Source: Deltaproteobacteria bacterium (GTDB lineage Bacteria; Desulfobacterota; Binatia; HRBIN30). Taken from it: a stretch of 37,335 nucleotides of DNA. This document shows positions 16,405-25,324 of this stretch, in pieces. How positions within the stretch are numbered: the first letter of the stretch is position 1; every line of letters begins with the position of its first letter. Location of the stretch: positions 1-37,335 of the forward strand of contig JACQEN010000126.1 of NCBI GenBank assembly GCA_016200585.1, in the 5' to 3' direction. The position numbers were made by a program, and so were the translations under genes. Under the pieces are notes generated by a model. It was given only the letters and a program-made list of their open reading frames with translations, did no database searches and was not told where the DNA came from.

Positions 16405-18123
16405 TCAGGCATGGACCGGCTTTTGGAGAAGGAGGATCCACTCATTGGTCGACTGCAACGCCGCCGGCTGGTGTTCGACGATTCGTAGCAAGTGCCGCCG
16501 CGCAAACGGCAGGACCTCTTCGCTGGCCAGGTTGCGCAGATGTTGGTGGCCGGCGCGCGGTGCACGATCTGCCGCCGCCACCTGCTCGGCGCGTCGCAGC
16601 ATGGCAAACGGAGTGCACTCGACCATGAGCAACGAGCCACCCGGTTTCAACAATGTCGCCATGCGCCCGACGGCTTCGTCGACATCGACGACATGATTCA
16701 ACGAACGCAAGCATAGAATATGGTCGTAACTCGCCGGCGTGCCGCTGAACTCCTCGATGCCGCAAAGATGAAAGCGCCCCGCAGGAAGAACCTCACGCAC
16801 CTTGGCGATGCTCGGCTCATCGGGATCAAGGCCGGTGTACTGCACGACGCCGGAGCGCACCAACGGCGCCAGCGTGTCGCGGTACAACTGCTCGCCGCAA
16901 CCGACGTCGAGAACTCGTCCGCGTAAGCCGGCGATGTGTGCCGCGATCCATTGCTCCTCGCGCGCGTAGGGCGGGCCGTCGACGACATGGAAACGCTTGC
17001 CACAATCGGCACGGTGCTCGCAGCTCGAACAAACGAAATCCGGAAGGACACGGCGCATACCGTCGGTGAAGTCATCGAGCCTGCCGGGCGGCGCAAGGTC
17101 GACGAAGATGTGGGACCATTCGTCTTTGATCCGCGCGATCTCGGACGGCGTAAAATCGCCGGTATCGGTCGTGTGCAGGATGAGATCGTCGCCTTCGATC
17201 AGCCATACCTGCCGGCCGGGCCCGACCTTCCCGGCAACGTCGTACGCACGGCAGGCAGTTGGGTCCGCTTGCCACGGCACCTGAGTCGCCGTGCGCACAA
17301 AATTGAAGGAGTTGGCGCGCGTTTGCCCGCCGTCGACGATCGCTGCTTGCCGTTGCTCGTCGGCTCGTCCGAGGCAGCAGGCAGCCGGGGCTGGCGCCAC
17401 GAACTGCAGCGGTGACGCCGGAATCGCCAGCCCTGCCGTCGCCGCCACCTCCGCCGGCAGGCCTTCCCAAACCAACAGCGGACGCGATGCGTCGTCGTTC
17501 CAAGCCGCCAGCACCGAGACGGCGTGACGCAAAACCCGCAGATACGCCGGGGCGCTGCAAGCGTCGCGGCCGGCGGCAACCACCAGTTGCACCGGCAACG
17601 ATCCGAGCTCTGTGCCGAGCGATTCGATTTCCGATTCGATCGCCTCCATAGGCCGGCCGCGCAGCGTCAGCGCGACATCGACGTCGCAAGCTCCGTCGCC
17701 TTCCGCCAGCCACGCCCGCAACCCGGACAAGGCTTGCTCGAACGCCCCCGGCAAAGCGACCGCTTGGTCGTGGACAGCACCGTAACCGAACATCTGGATC
17801 CGCAAATACGCCAGACCCAAACGCCGCAGCTTCTGGCGCAACTGCGGGTAGACGAGACCGCGTCCGGTGGTCACCACACCGGCTGCATACCCAGCCGCAC
17901 GAACCGCGGCGATCAAGCGCAGAAAATCCGGGCGCAGAAACGGTTCGCCACCGGCCAACAACACCATGCGGCTATCGCGCTCCAACGCCAGCGAAAGCCC
18001 GTGCTGCAGATCGACGACCTGTAACCCGGGCAACGCATCGGAGGGAGCAATCGGACAGGCCGGGCAGCCGTAGGTGCAGTTTGCACCCGTCCACACCAGC
18101 AACGTATCGGATCGTGGTCGCAT
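16405..18123 (-). CDS. Radical SAM-SPASM-methyltransferase fusion protein
   Basis: This encodes 572 residues with three parts. Residues 8-200 are a radical SAM core (C16, C20, C23 in NCTYGCPACP; LLAGGEP as the SAM-binding GGEP motif). About residues 350-385 hold a SPASM/twitch-like Cys cluster (CSSCEHRADCGKRF, CX2CX5C) that can bind an auxiliary cluster. Residues about 400-572 are a class I methyltransferase (RVLDVGCGEQLY motif I; ILCLRSLNHV; LKPGGSLLMVE). A single polypeptide carrying radical SAM and a conventional SAM methyltransferase suggests sequential modification of one substrate. The ATG at 18123 has GAGG at a good spacing; GTG at 18126 is an alternative. It overlaps by one base (TGATG) the stop of a short upstream open frame. 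Confidence 0.85.
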   Translation of the reverse strand: MRPRSDTLLVWTGANCTYGCPACPIAPSDALPGLQVVDLQHGLSLALERDSRMVLLAGGEPFLRPDFLRLIAAVRAAGYAAGVVTTGRGLVYPQLRQKLRRLGLAYLRIQMFGYGAVHDQAVALPGAFEQALSGLRAWLAEGDGACDVDVALTLRGRPMEAIESEIESLGTELGSLPVQLVVAAGRDACSAPAYLRVLRHAVSVLAAWNDDASRPLLVWEGLPAEVAATAGLAIPASPLQFVAPAPAACCLGRADEQRQAAIVDGGQTRANSFNFVRTATQVPWQADPTACRAYDVAGKVGPGRQVWLIEGDDLILHTTDTGDFTPSEIARIKDEWSHIFVDLAPPGRLDDFTDGMRRVLPDFVCSSCEHRADCGKRFHVVDGPPYAREEQWIAAHIAGLRGRVLDVGCGEQLYRDTLAPLVRSGVVQYTGLDPDEPSIAKVREVLPAGRFHLCGIEEFSGTPASYDHILCLRSLNHVVDVDEAVGRMATLLKPGGSLLMVECTPFAMLRRAEQVAAADRAPRAGHQHLRNLASEEVLPFARRHLLRIVEHQPAALQSTNEWILLLQKPVHA

Positions 18124-18205
18124 CACCCTTCCTCATCAAGGCCGGTGGCGAGCGCCAAGTAACCCGAGCTCATCGACGTGAACCGTAGCCGAGTATCGCC
18201 AGCGA

Positions 18206-18379
18206 TCAAACTGCGGACGCGACCGGCGACGGCGCGGCGCCCGGCGGGATCGATGCTGCGGCGGCAGTCGGCAGCTTCCCACTCTCTTGGAGATCCGTTC
18301 GCGCCGGTAATTCCGTGCCGGCAGCCAGCAGCATTCCGAGCGCAGCACATGCAACTGCACCTCGTTTGATCGCAACCAT
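18206..18379 (-). CDS. Possible 57-residue exported peptide (uncertain, maybe frameshifted)
   Basis: Starting at the ATG at 18379, the product opens with MVAIKRGAVACAALGMLLAA, a plausible signal peptide, then continues with a Pro/Ala-rich tail to a TGA at 18206. A second frame (open to a stop at 18123-18125) carries RLRFTSMSSGYLALATGLDEE and is coupled by TGATG to the radical SAM-methyltransferase gene. This looks like one short secreted protein split by a frame change near 18210-18240, or two unrelated open frames. No Shine-Dalgarno site is clear. I cannot decide between a small gene, a pseudogene and chance. Confidence 0.3.
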   Translation of the reverse strand: MVAIKRGAVACAALGMLLAAGTELPARTDLQESGKLPTAAAASIPPGAAPSPVASAV

Positions 18380-18473
18380 GCAGCGACGTTGCCATACGCT
18401 CCGTCGGAATGTCCAGACGGAACGGACCTCAGCCTCATTCGGATTCAAGGTCCTTGGAAATCGACTCGCGCCG

Positions 18474-19076
18474 CTATGCACCTGACCCCTCAGGACTCGC
18501 GCCCCACAGGAGAAGCAGGCTTGCGACAACAGCGCCCACCATCATGGCGATCACCGCAATCGTGTAACGCAAGCTCGCCAGAGTCGTCAGGCGCCGTCCC
18601 AAGGTGCGCCAGACGGCCGGCCATCCCCCGTCAACCCACGCTTCGACAAAGCTGGAAGCCGACTGCTCGAGTTGCGGCGATTCGAACAGTCCAGCCGTGG
18701 TCTGAAACGGATCGACCGCAAATACTGCGTCGAGCGCGGCCGCAACCAACGCTACGTCGTTCGCCGTCGCCCCTGCGTCGAGTCGAATGTCGAAGTAACG
18801 CGAGCTCGTTGAGGACGCCTGCTTTGCCGTAAGCGTCAGCCATTTGCTCGGCAACCCGGCGCGCTTCAGCTCCAAGCGGACTTGATCCCGAACTACCGAA
18901 ACGCTGGCGTTGCTGACGTCGTCCCCCAGACGGCCGTTCTGCGCCATCTGGATCAGCCGACGGAAACCCGCTTCGCTATCTTCGTTGAGCGAGAGATCCT
19001 GGCCCCACGACGCCACGTTCGACAGCACCAACACAGACGTACAGCCCGCAATCAGCAAACAAAGGTAGCGCGGCAT
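18474..19076 (-). CDS. Exported, C-terminally membrane-anchored protein
   Basis: This encodes 200 residues from the ATG at 19076, which overlaps the stop of the upstream membrane-protein gene as TGATG; the open frame 5' of it is part of that gene. The N-terminal MPRYLCLLIAGCTSVLVLSN is a signal peptide or lipoprotein-like segment (LIAGC could be a weak lipobox). A mixed alpha/beta middle (about 30-165) has no recognised motif, and a single membrane segment (YTIAVIAMMVGAVVASLLLL, about 172-191) precedes a short tail. The protein would display its middle domain in the periplasm. It is translationally coupled to the polytopic protein, which suggests they act together. The similarly sized anchored protein at 24589-25197 heads the same operon. 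Confidence 0.7.
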   Translation of the reverse strand: MPRYLCLLIAGCTSVLVLSNVASWGQDLSLNEDSEAGFRRLIQMAQNGRLGDDVSNASVSVVRDQVRLELKRAGLPSKWLTLTAKQASSTSSRYFDIRLDAGATANDVALVAAALDAVFAVDPFQTTAGLFESPQLEQSASSFVEAWVDGGWPAVWRTLGRRLTTLASLRYTIAVIAMMVGAVVASLLLLWGASPEGSGA

Positions 19077-20872
19077 CACTCCACTCCTGAAGCGGCGGCC
19101 AGAGGGTCGCCCGGACTTGCCTCGATCATGCACGGCGGATAGCGACGATCGAAATCGCTCAGCGCGCAGGCCGCCGCATCGAAACGGCGCTCGACGACCA
19201 GAACACCGGCGGCGCCGTCATCGGAGTGAAGACGGACCGCCGTCGCCGGCAGTTGCCCGTCCGTCTGAACCCGATCGACCCGAGTGATCTGCCAACCGCA
19301 AGGACCCGACTGCGGCTCGGCTATGGCGATCCGCCGGCCTTCACCAGCGACCGGCTCGATCGGGATTTCATAGCGTGCGACGTACGGCGGCAGCACGTCG
19401 AGCCCATTGATTTCCGGAAACGAACGCGTGGCGAATAGAAAACGCTCCGGCGCAAGCGTCCTGGTGGCGCCGAGATTCGCCGGTTGACAAACGAACGCGC
19501 GCCCATCGGTCGGCAACCGACAAGCCGTCGACATCGTCGGCCGCAGCCACGAATCGACCTCGCGCACCAAGAGCACATCCTTGGCATTGATCTGCAGAAC
19601 CGCCGCCGACTCGGTAGTCCGCGTAACCGCTTCGCGTTTGGCCTTGAGAACCTGCAACACGCGCCGTCCGTGCGCTCGGGTCGGCGCCCCGGGCGGCGCG
19701 AAGATCGCGATTTGGGATAGCAGCTCGCGACATTCGCGGCTCTGGATACGGAAGACCAATTCCTCGTAACTCCAACCCCGTCGAGTTGCTTCCTTCGCTA
19801 CGGCTCGGGATTCGGGCAAACGCCACAAGGCCGTGCCGTGTGGCAGCGGACGAACCAGAACGAACGTCGCGGCAATCGCGACGAGCGTCGGAAACCATCG
19901 CCAGACGGCTCGCCACCGAGCCGCTACCTCGAACGGCAGAGCAAGGAGCGCCGCTCCCAACACCGCAGCCGGCGCGACAATCGGATGAAGGTAGGATCCA
20001 CCGAACCCGTGTTTCTGCCAAAGAAACAACCACGCGGCGGCAACGCCGAATGGCGACACCAGCACGCCACCGACAATCCAAGCACGCGACCCGGCTGCGA
20101 GGCGACGAAAGCGCGCTCCGGCCATCGCGCCCACCGCAACAATCCCGCCGATCGCCAATCCAGCCGGTACGAACCCGCCGTACGCCGATAAGCCAATCAC
20201 GTTGGCCCGCAGCGCCGCACGAGAAGTGAGAATGTAAACCGTTGAGAATACGATGGCCACAAGAAGTAGCTCGCGCCAGGCCCGCGGGCGCACCAACACT
20301 GCGATCAGCAGAAGCGCGGGCAACAGGCTCACCGATCCGATGTGCGTGTTGATCGCCAAGCCGAGAGCAAATGCTGCCAGAAGGAGAAACCGGCGCTCGC
20401 AGGAGAGCGCGTAGAGCAGCAAGCCCGCCGCCACCAAGACATCGAAGAACGCTGCGGCACTGGGATTGATCAACAAGCTTGGGTAGTCGTCGTACGCCAG
20501 CAGCGCGGTCATCGCGACGGCCGCGGGCACGGCAAGCCACGGCCGCGACCAGCGCCAGGTAATGACGAACACCGTACCGACCGCAAGCGACAGAAGAGCC
20601 AGAACCAGGGTCCGTTCTTTGGTGGGATCGCCACCGAGGAACTGCACCGCGACCAGCATATCGATCCACACGGCCCCCTGCTGAAAGCCGTGCAACGACG
20701 TCGGTGCGCCGATGAGGTGACAGCGTCCGAGGTCGGTACAGTCACGCGCCAACAGCTGGTCGCGGATGGAATCGTCGGTCGGTAGGAACGGCGGGTTGAT
20801 GTGATGCAGCCAGGCAAAGGCGGCCACAGCCGCCGCAAGACCCAGCACGATTGGCAGCCATCGTTTCGTCAT
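19076..20872 (-). CDS. Polytopic membrane protein, GT-C glycosyltransferase-like
   Basis: This encodes 598 residues. About 10-11 membrane segments occupy residues 5-365, and a soluble C-terminal domain of about 230 residues follows. After the first segment there is a long loop containing FLPTDDSIRDQL, an acidic pair at the place of the GT-C catalytic motif, and later HGFQQGAVWIDML. The C-terminal domain has Cys-containing segments such as ACRLPTDGRAFVCQP. GT-C enzymes use lipid-phosphate sugars at the outer membrane face, so a glycosyl or similar transfer is a reasonable guess but not shown. It starts 9 bases after the stop of the upstream polytopic gene and overlaps the next gene by TGATG. 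It is the most divergent of the polytopic group here. Confidence 0.7.
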   Translation of the reverse strand: MTKRWLPIVLGLAAAVAAFAWLHHINPPFLPTDDSIRDQLLARDCTDLGRCHLIGAPTSLHGFQQGAVWIDMLVAVQFLGGDPTKERTLVLALLSLAVGTVFVITWRWSRPWLAVPAAVAMTALLAYDDYPSLLINPSAAAFFDVLVAAGLLLYALSCERRFLLLAAFALGLAINTHIGSVSLLPALLLIAVLVRPRAWRELLLVAIVFSTVYILTSRAALRANVIGLSAYGGFVPAGLAIGGIVAVGAMAGARFRRLAAGSRAWIVGGVLVSPFGVAAAWLFLWQKHGFGGSYLHPIVAPAAVLGAALLALPFEVAARWRAVWRWFPTLVAIAATFVLVRPLPHGTALWRLPESRAVAKEATRRGWSYEELVFRIQSRECRELLSQIAIFAPPGAPTRAHGRRVLQVLKAKREAVTRTTESAAVLQINAKDVLLVREVDSWLRPTMSTACRLPTDGRAFVCQPANLGATRTLAPERFLFATRSFPEINGLDVLPPYVARYEIPIEPVAGEGRRIAIAEPQSGPCGWQITRVDRVQTDGQLPATAVRLHSDDGAAGVLVVERRFDAAACALSDFDRRYPPCMIEASPGDPLAAASGVE

Positions 20873-20881
20873 CGCACTTCG

Positions 20882-22540
20882 TCAACGCCACGCCTTGGAC
20901 GAGTGGACGCGATACATTCCAAAGCGCTGCAGCTTACGCACCGGATCACAGATCTGCCGCCGCACCTCACCGGCGTAGATACTGCAGTCGAGAACCGAAC
21001 CGGCAACCACGTCTTCCACCCGCACAGCGTCACCGGCGGCCATTTCCATGACCTTGGCGCAGCCTTCGGCGCCGAACCAGTAGTGCGAGATGCCCATGCA
21101 GGGTACGCCACGAAAGAACAGGCAATTGCTCCGGCTGCAATCGACCTCCTCGCGCTGCTCGAGAAAGCGGGTCATGCCGATCAGCTCGACACCGCGCAAA
21201 CCCACCGCCGCAGCAATCATCTGGTATTTTCTCATGGCTTCGATTTGCGAGTGCGACTGTCGATACAACACCTCGTCGTCGGGCACTATAACGTGATCGA
21301 TACCAGCCGGCAGCGACCCCAGCGATCTTTGGAAGAAGTCGTGTTCGACGGTCTCGAGGTGACGTTCGCGCAGATTCGTCCAGTAGACCTCGGGCAACGC
21401 CACCGCCCACGCCATCGTCGCCACAGCGCACAAACGCCCGACCCACACCGGCGACTCCCACAGCAGCGCCACTCCGTATCCGGCGATCATCGAGACCAAC
21501 AACACCTGGTTGGCGTAGGTGCGCGCCAGATGATGGCCGTTCTTGCTGGCAAGCGCGATTGTCGCCACGGCGGCAACCAACGGTAGCGGCGCCGGCCAGC
21601 GGACACGACTGCGGCGACTGACGATCGACGCCAGGGTCCCGACTACGACCGGCGCAATGGCAAAAATCGGATTGCCGAAGGCTTCACCGACCGCGGCGCG
21701 TAAGCTCGCCTCGGTGCCGTCGGAATGTTGGTACGATACTCCCGAAGCCGTCGTTGCAGCAGCATACGCGAGAAAAAACCCGACGAAGAGTACTGCCGCC
21801 GGCCACTGCCGCCGCAACCACGGCGAGTGCCGATGGGCTTGCAGGTAGAAGACGGGAGGGATGAGGAAGAGGCAGTTTTCGTAGCGCACCTGCGTCAGAA
21901 GGATGAGGCCGGACGCGGCCCCGGCTGCCATCCAGCGACGCGCCGGGGCCGGTAGATCATCACCCTGGAGCGCCAGCACCAACAGCAGGTACGAGGCCGT
22001 CGCCAGCAGCGAAGTACTGATCGCCAACGCCTCGGTGCCTGAAAACAGGAGGTGCAAGGGATGCAGCGCGATGAACGCAGCGCTGCAGACGGCGAAGGCC
22101 GTCGAAGCCGGGTTCAAACGACGACAGAGCACGTAGACAAGCGCTATGGTCAGCGTCGCAGCGATTCGATTGATGAAGATGGCGTGCTCGATGTCGCGTG
22201 CGCTGACGGCGTAGAGCAGCGAGTAGAGTTGCGCCGTCGCGAAGTTGCCGTTGTAGCCGAGCAAGATGCGGCTGTAACCAATGCCACCAAGCTCGGCCAG
22301 ATTGTGCTCGACGCAGAATCGCAGAAGCGCCGCCACCGTCGTCAACCCGGCGCACCACGCAAGATCGCGGCGCGACAAGTGAAGCCGGTGACCGTACAGG
22401 AGTCCCACGACGGCAGCCACGGCGACGATGACGGCAACAACGAAGCACAGGATGTTGGTACGCACCGCCAGCAACCAGAGCGGGTGATCGCTGTCCCCTT
22501 TGCCGAAGAGGACTTCAAAGACTCCGAGGACGACCTGCAC
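20882..22540 (-). CDS. Polytopic membrane protein of the local GT-C-like family
   Basis: This encodes 552 residues from a GTG at 22540, 54 bases after the upstream stop. About eleven membrane segments run to about residue 385, followed by a C-terminal soluble domain. It shares the arrangement of the plus-strand paralogues: a first loop (GYNGNFATAQLYSLLYA), an intramembrane acidic residue in FSGTEALAISTSLL (matching ASEGYYAPLIAL in the plus-strand copies), and after the last membrane segment EHDFFQRSLGSLPAG, corresponding to EYRFLQEILPMLPSG. The C-terminal domain has several Cys (CSRSNCLFF, PCMGI, DCSIY). Transfer of a lipid-linked group is inferred from fold and topology only. Confidence 0.7.
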   Translation of the reverse strand: MQVVLGVFEVLFGKGDSDHPLWLLAVRTNILCFVVAVIVAVAAVVGLLYGHRLHLSRRDLAWCAGLTTVAALLRFCVEHNLAELGGIGYSRILLGYNGNFATAQLYSLLYAVSARDIEHAIFINRIAATLTIALVYVLCRRLNPASTAFAVCSAAFIALHPLHLLFSGTEALAISTSLLATASYLLLVLALQGDDLPAPARRWMAAGAASGLILLTQVRYENCLFLIPPVFYLQAHRHSPWLRRQWPAAVLFVGFFLAYAAATTASGVSYQHSDGTEASLRAAVGEAFGNPIFAIAPVVVGTLASIVSRRSRVRWPAPLPLVAAVATIALASKNGHHLARTYANQVLLVSMIAGYGVALLWESPVWVGRLCAVATMAWAVALPEVYWTNLRERHLETVEHDFFQRSLGSLPAGIDHVIVPDDEVLYRQSHSQIEAMRKYQMIAAAVGLRGVELIGMTRFLEQREEVDCSRSNCLFFRGVPCMGISHYWFGAEGCAKVMEMAAGDAVRVEDVVAGSVLDCSIYAGEVRRQICDPVRKLQRFGMYRVHSSKAWR

Positions 22541-22594
22541 GACGGCACGCTAACGGTACGGCGACGTACGAAACAAGCCTGCGATCGGGTCTGC

Positions 22595-24592
22595 TTACGG
22601 TGTCCAGCGATACAACCTGGCGGCCGGCGGCCGGCCGTGGAAAAAGTCGACGACCGCGCGCGGCGACGTCGTCGTCTCCGCCACGAGCCGCAGACGGCCG
22701 TTCTGATGTGCCTCGGCGCAGCGCTGCTGGAAAAAGGGAACTGCCTTTTCGGCGCGGCCGTGGACCGAGCGATCTTGCGGATCGTCGACAATCGAGCAGC
22801 TCACGCTTTCATAGTAGGCCACGCATGACGCCGCGGCGAAGATCGAAGCGGGATCTTGCGGCAGCTCATCGAAATGCAGTTTCGGAAAATCGAGCACCAG
22901 AGGAGAGCGGCGCATATCGAGACAGCAATCGAGATCGACCGGAAAGGCCTCATCACGAATCGGCACGGCATACACCGTACAGCCGTCGGGCAACTTGGCA
23001 AGCGCTTGACGGAGGAAGGTGTACTCGTCTTGGAACGCGTACCGAACCGCGTACGCCGTACGCCCCGCTGCCGCGCTCCACACTCCAATGACCACCATGG
23101 CCGCTACGGCGAAGCCCGGTCGATAACGTCGCGGCACGATGTCGAGCAACGCTTCGAAGCCCTGGCCGGAGGCGATGAGAAAAATCGCGATGGTCAGCAG
23201 AAAGTAGCGCGCCCCTAGAAGCTCATCGGGCAGGAAACCGCGCGCCAAGGCGACGAACGCAATCACCACCGTACCTGCGACCCGCATCAACAAGATTGGC
23301 CGCCGAACAAGCATGACAATCGCGCCGAGCACCGCGAGCAGAACTGCCGGCAGCGACATCCACGCCGGTTCGCCGGTGGCAAGCTGCCAATACTGCGGGA
23401 GCAACTGACGCAAGACGAGCAACCGCCCCTCCCCGGGCATCGGATGGTGCGACGGCAGTGCGACGTAGCGGTAGACGATCCACAAGGTCGCAACGACCAC
23501 AAGCGCCAGCGCTGCAAGCCGCAGCCAAATCGCACGCGGTGGCGGTCGCTGCTGCCGCTCGATCTTGTCGAGTAGGAACGGCCACACCAAAACTAGCAAT
23601 GCCTGCACCGCCATGTCGACGCGCGTCAAACAAACGGCGGGAAAGAGCAGACAGGTCAGCAGCCACCAGGTCGCACCGCCGGCGCGCATGGCGCGCAACC
23701 AAGACAACAGCAATCCCAAGCACAGTGTCGAAGCGAGAACATGCTCGCTGGTCGTCGCCGACAAGCGAGCATGAAACGGCGCACAGACGAGCAGGAGTAG
23801 CGTCAGCGATGCCGCCTCCAGTCCGACCCGGAGCTCCCACAGGACGCCAAGCAACAGCGGCAGCGCCAGAGATCCGAGCACCAGCTGCGAAACGGCCAGT
23901 GCTGCGGGCGTCCAAAGATCGGCGTCGCGCAGAAGAGATTGGAAGGCGTACAAACCCGGGCCGAATCGTGGCCACGGTGGCGGTCCGGAAACCGGCAACA
24001 CCTCGGAGTACCAGTTGCCGATCGAAAATGGCAACGCTGCCCGCAACCCCAGGGCCGCAGCAAAACTCACCGCACCAACGACAACCCAACGCCGGTCACG
24101 ATTCGCTAGATCCATCCCACCGCGAAGCGCCAGGCCGAGGCTCACGAGGATAATGGCCATAAACAGCAGGCGTGCCGTCCGAAACAGCGGATCGTCCAGA
24201 TTGCCTATCGCACCGGCCGCAACCTCCGTAGCCAATTCTTCTTTGAAGCGCTCGATCTGCCGGCCGACGCTGGGACACTGGCGCACGATCTCCGGCGGCG
24301 TCACGACACCGAAAGCGCCGACGCTTTCACTCAACGGCGGCGCGCATTCCCGAGCAACGACATTGATTGCCGGGAGCATCACCCCAGCGTGCGACCAGCG
24401 GGCCTCCATTCGGCCAAGGTTGGTCGACAGGCCCTCGAATTTGCACTGCGGCTCGGACGGTGGGTGATTCAGTACAGCAAACAGCCGTTGCGTTGTTTCC
24501 TGCGAGATGGCCTTGCGGCAGTCGGCGGTTTCTCCACGTGCCAGGGCGGCGAGCGAAAGGAGCGCGATGCTCGCAAGGCTGAGAGCTCTCAC
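22595..24592 (-). CDS. Large polytopic membrane protein of the local GT-C-like family
   Basis: This encodes 665 residues from a GTG at 24592, whose GTGA overlaps the TGA of the upstream gene; a start at 24664 would force a 76-base overlap. It opens with a hydrophobic signal-like segment (ALSLASIALLSLAALA), followed by an extracytoplasmic Cys-containing region of about 100 residues, about eleven membrane segments and a C-terminal soluble domain. Landmarks shared with the plus-strand paralogues are PRFGPGLYAFQSLL (YGPGYFELF), SATTSEHVLAS (AASEGYYAP) and EYTFLRQALAKLPDGCTVY (EYRFLQEILPMLPSGCTI), with Cys near the end. The extra N-terminal domain distinguishes it from the others. Function inferred as membrane transferase; substrate unknown. 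Confidence 0.72.
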   Translation of the reverse strand: MRALSLASIALLSLAALARGETADCRKAISQETTQRLFAVLNHPPSEPQCKFEGLSTNLGRMEARWSHAGVMLPAINVVARECAPPLSESVGAFGVVTPPEIVRQCPSVGRQIERFKEELATEVAAGAIGNLDDPLFRTARLLFMAIILVSLGLALRGGMDLANRDRRWVVVGAVSFAAALGLRAALPFSIGNWYSEVLPVSGPPPWPRFGPGLYAFQSLLRDADLWTPAALAVSQLVLGSLALPLLLGVLWELRVGLEAASLTLLLLVCAPFHARLSATTSEHVLASTLCLGLLLSWLRAMRAGGATWWLLTCLLFPAVCLTRVDMAVQALLVLVWPFLLDKIERQQRPPPRAIWLRLAALALVVVATLWIVYRYVALPSHHPMPGEGRLLVLRQLLPQYWQLATGEPAWMSLPAVLLAVLGAIVMLVRRPILLMRVAGTVVIAFVALARGFLPDELLGARYFLLTIAIFLIASGQGFEALLDIVPRRYRPGFAVAAMVVIGVWSAAAGRTAYAVRYAFQDEYTFLRQALAKLPDGCTVYAVPIRDEAFPVDLDCCLDMRRSPLVLDFPKLHFDELPQDPASIFAAASCVAYYESVSCSIVDDPQDRSVHGRAEKAVPFFQQRCAEAHQNGRLRLVAETTTSPRAVVDFFHGRPPAARLYRWTP

Positions 24593-25197
24593 GCCGTTCG
24601 TCGCCGGCGCACGAGCAACCAGCCGAGCACCACCGCAGTGAGTCCGCTGAACAACGCCAGCCAAGCGACACTACCCGTCTCCCCCGGTTGCAGCGGTATG
24701 ACGGGCGTCGGCGGAACCGACCATTCGAACTGCAATTCCTTCGCTCGCACGTTGGCTGCGATCGCTTCGGCCAGTCCGGCAGGCGGCGAGCCGCTCACCA
24801 AACTGATGGCAAAACGCTTGGTCACCGTCGCCCCCACCGGAGCGCTGTCCGGATGCGCCAAGTGGAACACCACCGGACCATCGGGACACTTGTACGTCCC
24901 CTTCAGAGCGGTCTTCTCGACCTGGCCACCGTCGAAGACGCAGGTGCTCGGCAGCGTCGCGCCCTGACCGAGGATTTGAGCCAGCAGCTCTTCGTGTCCT
25001 GGAGCGATGACGTAACCTTCGTACGCCTTGGCAGGAGTTTGTTCTTGCCCGGTTTGTTGCTCCGTCACAGGAGTCGCTGCCTCGGCGAGAGCCATTCCAA
25101 CCCCCAACACCGTCGCCAACACGGCGGCGATAACCATCCCACGGAGGTTTCGTGAGCCAGGAACACCTGAGAGGAGCACAGCAGAAATTTCGAGCAT
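24589..25197 (-). CDS. Exported protein with C-terminal anchor and Arg-rich tail
   Basis: This encodes up to 202 residues from the ATG at 25197; an ATG at 25137 would give a cleaner signal peptide (MVIAAVLATVLGVGMALAEA), and neither has a strong ribosome site. A periplasmic domain follows, containing two Cys (STCVFDGG and TYKCPDGP, about 40-60 residues past the signal) that could pair. The C terminus is PGETG, a hydrophobic segment (VAWLALFSGLTAVVLGWLLV) and RRRR. This three-part tail resembles sorting or anchor signals such as LPxTG or related C-terminal tags, but the exact LPxTG is absent. It is the first gene of the minus-strand run and overlaps the next gene by GTGA. Confidence 0.7.
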   Translation of the reverse strand: MLEISAVLLSGVPGSRNLRGMVIAAVLATVLGVGMALAEAATPVTEQQTGQEQTPAKAYEGYVIAPGHEELLAQILGQGATLPSTCVFDGGQVEKTALKGTYKCPDGPVVFHLAHPDSAPVGATVTKRFAISLVSGSPPAGLAEAIAANVRAKELQFEWSVPPTPVIPLQPGETGSVAWLALFSGLTAVVLGWLLVRRRRTA

Positions 25198-25230
25198 TGG
25201 TCAGAATTCCCACAATTCGAAAATCGAGTC

Positions 25231-25259
25231 TAGTCCGGACAATGCTCATGATAGTCCGG
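25231..25259. promoter_or_regulatory. Candidate operator: TAGTCCGG direct repeat between divergent operons
   Basis: TAGTCCGG occurs at 25231-25238 and again at 25252-25259, 21 bases apart (two helical turns), within the 127-base gap between the minus-strand operon (start 25197) and the plus-strand operon (start 25325). Same-face direct repeats are typical of transcription-factor sites. The bound regulator is unknown and no regulator gene is seen nearby. Confidence 0.45.
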
Positions 25260-25324
25260 GCCGGTAGCGTAATCCGCGTGCTTTTTTTTCTCTGCCGCCA
25301 TGAGTATGGTCCGCCGTCGAACCA

